DNA of 8,577 nt from Bacteroidota bacterium (GTDB lineage Bacteria > Bacteroidota > Bacteroidia > Chitinophagales > Chitinophagaceae): NCBI GenBank assembly GCA_023392185.1, contig JAEVZP010000115.1, positions 1 through 8,577 of the forward strand, given 5' to 3'. Of the stretch, positions 6,010 to 8,577 are shown piece after piece. Positions within the stretch are counted from its first letter, which is position 1. The number at the start of each line of letters is the position of its first letter. Position numbers and translations under genes: made by a program. The notes below the pieces were generated by a model, which was not told the origin of the DNA, did not search any database, and was given only the letters and a program-made list of their open reading frames with translations.

Positions 6010-6717
6010 TTATCCGCGTTCTATACAACGTTCCAACCACCTTTTATGAAAAGCCTGAACCGCCAGTTCGCCCAGCTTTTCGGTTAAGCGCAAATTCACG
6101 CTCGCCCCTACAAAAGCGCCAATGCCGGGAACGAGTTGCAGCAGCTTGGGCAGGTCTATAGAATCGCGGTATTCCTGTTGCAGGCGCCGCCAGTCAATCG
6201 GCTCAGGCGTGCCGGAATACATCGTTTCAAACGTCTTTTTCCGGTAATTGCGGCTGCTGAAACCCAGCATCAACACCCGGAGAATAAACACCCGTTCCGC
6301 GCGCTGGCTCGTGTCTATTCCATAAAGCGCAGCAAGGTCAAAGAGCATTTTGGTTTTGAGCGTGAGCCAGAGCGGCAGGTCGGCCAGGCCCAGCAAAATG
6401 CCGCCCGCGCCGGTCGCTGCGCCCTCGGCCATTGCGGCGTTTTTGTAGAACTGGATTCGTCGCCGCGCTTTTTCGTCCCGTTCTTCCAGCGAAAGGCCCA
6501 CGACCGGTTTTCGGGTGATGAAATCGCTGCCCGTCAGGACGGTCTGAGTAAATCCTTTAAAAACAGTGGTGATGGTCCGGTGGACTTTTTCCGGAATCAG
6601 GCGGTTGACGCCGGCCTGCACGCCGCGGGTCAGGCGCTCGCCGAGGCCGCTGCTGCGCTGCATCTCGCGCTCCCACAGCCGCAGTTCGGCCAGCGCCTGG
6701 TGCTCATAATCGTTCAT
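6010..6717 (-). CDS. EcsC family protein
   Basis: 235 residues on the minus strand. The N-terminal 90 residues are charged and helical (MNDYEHQALAELRLWEREMQ). The family's characteristic core follows: YKNAAMAEGAATGAGGILLGLADLPLWLTLKTKMLFDLAALYGID at about residues 91-135, with a glycine/alanine-rich hydrophobic segment that may insert in or lie on the membrane. A second hydrophobic glycine-rich stretch, LLQLVPGIGAFVGASVN, lies at residues 192-208. EcsC was first seen in the Bacillus ecs ABC transporter operon, but the biochemical function of the family is unknown and there is no ABC transporter here. The ATG at 6717 follows a possible box CATTTTTG. It is downstream of the DUF5362 gene on the same strand (73-base gap), so co-transcription is possible but not shown. 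Confidence 0.85.
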   Translation of the reverse strand: MNDYEHQALAELRLWEREMQRSSGLGERLTRGVQAGVNRLIPEKVHRTITTVFKGFTQTVLTGSDFITRKPVVGLSLEERDEKARRRIQFYKNAAMAEGAATGAGGILLGLADLPLWLTLKTKMLFDLAALYGIDTSQRAERVFILRVLMLGFSSRNYRKKTFETMYSGTPEPIDWRRLQQEYRDSIDLPKLLQLVPGIGAFVGASVNLRLTEKLGELAVQAFHKRWLERCIERG

Positions 6718-6731
6718 GGAAGGGCATCCGG

Positions 6732-6739
6732 CAAAAATG
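6732..6739 (-). promoter_or_regulatory. Possible -7 box (CATTTTTG) of the EcsC-family gene
   Basis: On the minus strand CATTTTTG matches TAnnTTTG in all fixed positions except the first base (C for T). It lies 14 bases upstream of the ATG at 6717. If real, the EcsC-family gene has its own promoter independent of the DUF5362 gene. Confidence 0.3.
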
Positions 6740-6790
6740 ATTCCCGGAAAATGAAAGGCCTTTTCCGGAAAAAAAGCCTATTCCGGACAC

Positions 6791-7243
6791 TTACCGACCC
6801 AGGCTGATCGCCAGAATCCCAAACACGAAAAACAGCGCGTAAATGCCCAGCACAATGGCAGTGATAATGCCAAAAAACTTAAAAACGCTGCTCAGATTGC
6901 CCATGCTTTCGGTGAGCAGCTGACTGTTGTTGGACGCCAGCGCCAGCTTCGCGTTCTTAGAGAAATTATACAGCTTCATCGTTGGATACAGGTAGATAGC
7001 CGCAATGAGGAGGTAGATAAACCCAAAAGCCACACCGGAAAAGGCACCCAGCCCGTTAGGAATGGCATCAAAAAAAGTGGCGCCCATTGTCATAAACGCC
7101 AGTGCGCCGAGCAGCATCAGGCCAATCATCACGAAAGCCACAATGGAAAGGAAGCGGCCCCATTTGGCAGACTCCGCCAGGTAGATACGGGCACGCTCCT
7201 CCAGGATAAGAGTGTCGGTGGAGGAAGAAAATTCGGTCATCAT
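6791..7243 (-). CDS. DUF5362 family membrane protein
   Basis: 150 residues with a polar N-terminus (MMTEFSSSTDTLILEERARIYLAESAKWGRF) followed by three hydrophobic segments at about residues 30-54, 66-88 and 122-147. The signature between the second and third segments, YLYPTMKLYNFSKNAKLALASNNSQLLTESMGNLSSVFKFFGI, is typical of DUF5362, a family found mainly in Bacteroidota. It is an inner-membrane protein of unknown function; no transport or enzymatic motif is visible. Two consecutive ATG codons begin the ORF (7243 and 7240) and either could be used. A TACTTTTA box with a TTTC 19 bases further upstream is in the right position. The gene is divergent from the dehydrogenase-like gene at 7629. 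Confidence 0.85.
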   Translation of the reverse strand: MMTEFSSSTDTLILEERARIYLAESAKWGRFLSIVAFVMIGLMLLGALAFMTMGATFFDAIPNGLGAFSGVAFGFIYLLIAAIYLYPTMKLYNFSKNAKLALASNNSQLLTESMGNLSSVFKFFGIITAIVLGIYALFFVFGILAISLGR

Positions 7244-7264
7244 AAGAAAGAGAGCTTGTAGCGC

Positions 7265-7272
7265 TAAAAGTA
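7265..7272 (-). promoter_or_regulatory. Possible promoter of the DUF5362 gene (TACTTTTA with upstream TTTC)
   Basis: On the minus strand TTTC (7292-7295), a 19-base spacer and TACTTTTA (7265-7272) resemble the Bacteroidota -33 TTTG / -7 TAnnTTTG arrangement, each with one mismatch. The leader to the ATG would be roughly 20 bases. Confidence 0.4.
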
Positions 7273-7410
7273 ATTGCCGGACGCAATATTTGAAAGTCCG
7301 CCGAAAGTTTACAGGTCGTGCCGCCGGGCCTCTCGGTGTTTTGGGGGTTAAAATGACTTAAAGTGGTCTCCTAAATAATTTGCCTTCTGAAAAAGCAGGT
7401 TATCTTTTAG

Positions 7411-7500
7411 CTGCGCTGCTACTTCGTGGTGTCATTCCCGAAGGGACCGCGAAGCAGCAACGCAGTTCATCTGCGCAGATTCCCTTCGGGAATGACAAAA
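7411..7500. repeat. Dispersed inverted-repeat element, copy 3
   Basis: Perfect 17-base inverted arms TGTCATTCCCGAAGGGA (7430-7446) and its complement (7481-7497) flank an interior holding GCGAAGC (7449-7455) and the palindrome ATCTGCGCAGAT (7469-7480). A competing stem pairs CTGCGCTGCTACTTCG (7411-7426) with 7450-7465 at 14 of 16 positions. The left half matches the reverse complement of copy 1 (about 5477-5515). It lies in the 385-base non-coding region 7244-7628; apart from this element and two promoter boxes, nothing else is recognisable there. Confidence 0.75.
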
Positions 7501-7611
7501 GTCGCTGTCCGAAACAACTGCTTCAGGGTTTATGAGACCGCTTCTCCTGAAGCATTCTATTTCCGGAAAAAGCCGCGCCTATCAGCCGGGTCCGACTGCC
7601 GCCTGCCATCT

Positions 7612-7619
7612 TACCTTCG
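7612..7619 (+). promoter_or_regulatory. -7 promoter box (TACCTTCG) of the saccharopine-dehydrogenase-like gene
   Basis: TACCTTCG matches TAnnTTTG in 7 of 8 positions and ends 9 bases before the ATG at 7629, the same geometry as at the kinase, kdsA and S9 genes. Confidence 0.45.
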
Positions 7620-7628
7620 CAACTGGTT

Positions 7629-8577
7629 ATGAAAAAAATTCTGGTTGCCGGCGCCGGCAAATCCTCTACCTATCTGATTAACTACCTGCTCATAAAAGCG
7701 GAAGCCCACAACTGGCAGGTCACCATTATAGACGGCAACCTGCAAGCCATTGAAGAAAAAATTGCCGGTCGCCCGCGTGGCATTGCAAAAGTGATTGACA
7801 TTACCGACGCTGCCGCCCGTCAGCCCCTGGTAGCAGACGCCGACATCGTGCTGAGCCTGATGCCGGCCCACCTGCATACCCTGCTGGCGCAGGATTGCCT
7901 TTTGTTTGGGAAAAACATTATTACCTCTTCCTACGCCTCGCCGGAAATGCTGCTCCTGGGCGATGAAGCACGCGCCAAAGGGTTGCTTTTCCTTTGTGAA
8001 ATGGGCCTCGATCCCGGCATCGACCACATGAGTGCCTCCCAAATTGCACACCGGGTGGAAGCCGAAGGCGGCACGATCGATTCCTTTAAAAGCTATTGCG
8101 GTGGACTGGTAGCGCCTCAGAGCGACGACAACCCGTGGCATTATAAAATTGCCTGGAATCCGCGCAATATTTTGCTGGCCGGAACGGGTGGGGCGCGTTA
8201 TGAGGAAGCCGGCCGGGAGGTGTATGTGCCCTATGAAAAACTGTATGAGAATGCAGGCGAAATTCCGGTAGATGGCTACGGCAACTTGGCTTTCTACCCC
8301 AACCGTGACTCCTCGCGCTACCCCGGGCTGTACCATACGCCCGACGCTACAACCTTTATGCGGGCCACCCTGCGCCATCCGGACTTCTGCAAAGGCTGGG
8401 ATGCCGTCATTGGCATGGGCTGGACCGATGAAACCAGGCCGCTGCCGATGGGCGCGAAAACATTTGCGGATGTAAGCCGTGCGGTCATTGGCGAAGGGGA
8501 TTTGGAAACCGGCGTTCAAAAATTCATTTCCGCACCTGAAAAAGAACGGGTGGTTTCGATGCTGCGCTGGCTGGGCC
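7629..8577 (+). CDS. Saccharopine dehydrogenase family protein, 3' end outside window
   Basis: 316 residues are visible, open to the right edge; relatives are roughly 430-450 residues, so about the last quarter is missing. The N-terminus is a Rossmann NAD(P)-binding fold, MKKILVAGAGKSSTYL, with the acidic end of strand two in VTIIDGN. VLSLMPAHLH and the family motif GLDPGIDHM (residues 126-134) follow, the stretch shared with yeast saccharopine dehydrogenase Lys9. Downstream, FKSYCGGL and the NPRNILLAG region belong to the catalytic/dimer domain. The expected reaction interconverts saccharopine with glutamate and aminoadipate semialdehyde. Because Bacteroidota generally make lysine through diaminopimelate, a role in lysine breakdown or another amino acid is as likely as biosynthesis (inference). 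The ATG at 7629 lies just after a -7 box. The opposing 302-codon minus-strand ORF is a shadow. Confidence 0.9.
   Translation, partial: MKKILVAGAGKSSTYLINYLLIKAEAHNWQVTIIDGNLQAIEEKIAGRPRGIAKVIDITDAAARQPLVADADIVLSLMPAHLHTLLAQDCLLFGKNIITSSYASPEMLLLGDEARAKGLLFLCEMGLDPGIDHMSASQIAHRVEAEGGTIDSFKSYCGGLVAPQSDDNPWHYKIAWNPRNILLAGTGGARYEEAGREVYVPYEKLYENAGEIPVDGYGNLAFYPNRDSSRYPGLYHTPDATTFMRATLRHPDFCKGWDAVIGMGWTDETRPLPMGAKTFADVSRAVIGEGDLETGVQKFISAPEKERVVSMLRWLG

Noticed and set aside
7426..7632. 68-codon ORF before the dehydrogenase gene
   Set aside because: It covers repeat copy 3 and promoter DNA and has no protein-like features.
7611..8519. 302-codon minus-strand ORF
   Set aside because: Shadow of the saccharopine-dehydrogenase-family gene, whose plus-strand frame has clear family motifs throughout.

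Overview
The window looks like a chromosomal segment of a free-living Bacteroidota, probably from the Chitinophagia/Saprospiria side, although the sequence does not fix the genus. Four observations point there. Most start codons lack a Shine-Dalgarno sequence. Several genes are preceded by a TAnnTT(T/C)G box, the Bacteroidota -7 promoter element. The proteins (DUF5362, EcsC-family, HipA-like kinase with DUF3037, a prolyl-tripeptidyl-peptidase-like S9 enzyme, a Cys-type KDO-8-phosphate synthase) have the flavour of that phylum. KdsA implies a Gram-negative lipopolysaccharide-making cell.

Layout, left to right. Positions 1-305 hold the 3' end of a small NTF2-like protein. Positions 372-710 hold an unrecognised protein with one C-terminal membrane segment. 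Positions 747-1914 are a tight two-gene unit, a HipA-like kinase overlapping a DUF3037 protein. Positions 1960-2058 are a modular array of TCCAAC words separated by tiny inverted repeats, abutting the promoter of kdsA (2071-2910). Positions 2904-3166 hold eight perfect copies of the 13-bp palindrome GACTTG(A/T)CAAGTC between kdsA and a secreted S9 peptidase (3193-5337). Positions 5338-5642 are a non-coding stretch with two large inverted-repeat elements, followed by a GIY-YIG nuclease-like gene (5643-6008). Two minus-strand genes follow, an EcsC-family protein (6010-6717) and a DUF5362 membrane protein (6791-7243). A 385-base divergent intergenic region carries a third related repeat. A saccharopine-dehydrogenase-family gene starts at 7629 and runs off the right edge.

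The genes form no single pathway; apart from the kinase/DUF3037 pair they look like independently transcribed units. The striking content is intergenic. The regions around kdsA, after the S9 gene and before the dehydrogenase gene are built from short perfectly paired units: an eight-fold palindrome array, a TCCAAC/mini-hairpin tiling, and cruciform-like elements whose side hairpins show compensatory changes. Many mini-hairpins have GAA or GCA (GNA) centres. The 8-mer TTCCGGAA is also strongly over-represented, in both coding and non-coding DNA. These three or four signals are the best candidates for something undescribed. No mobile element, CRISPR array, tRNA or rRNA was seen.
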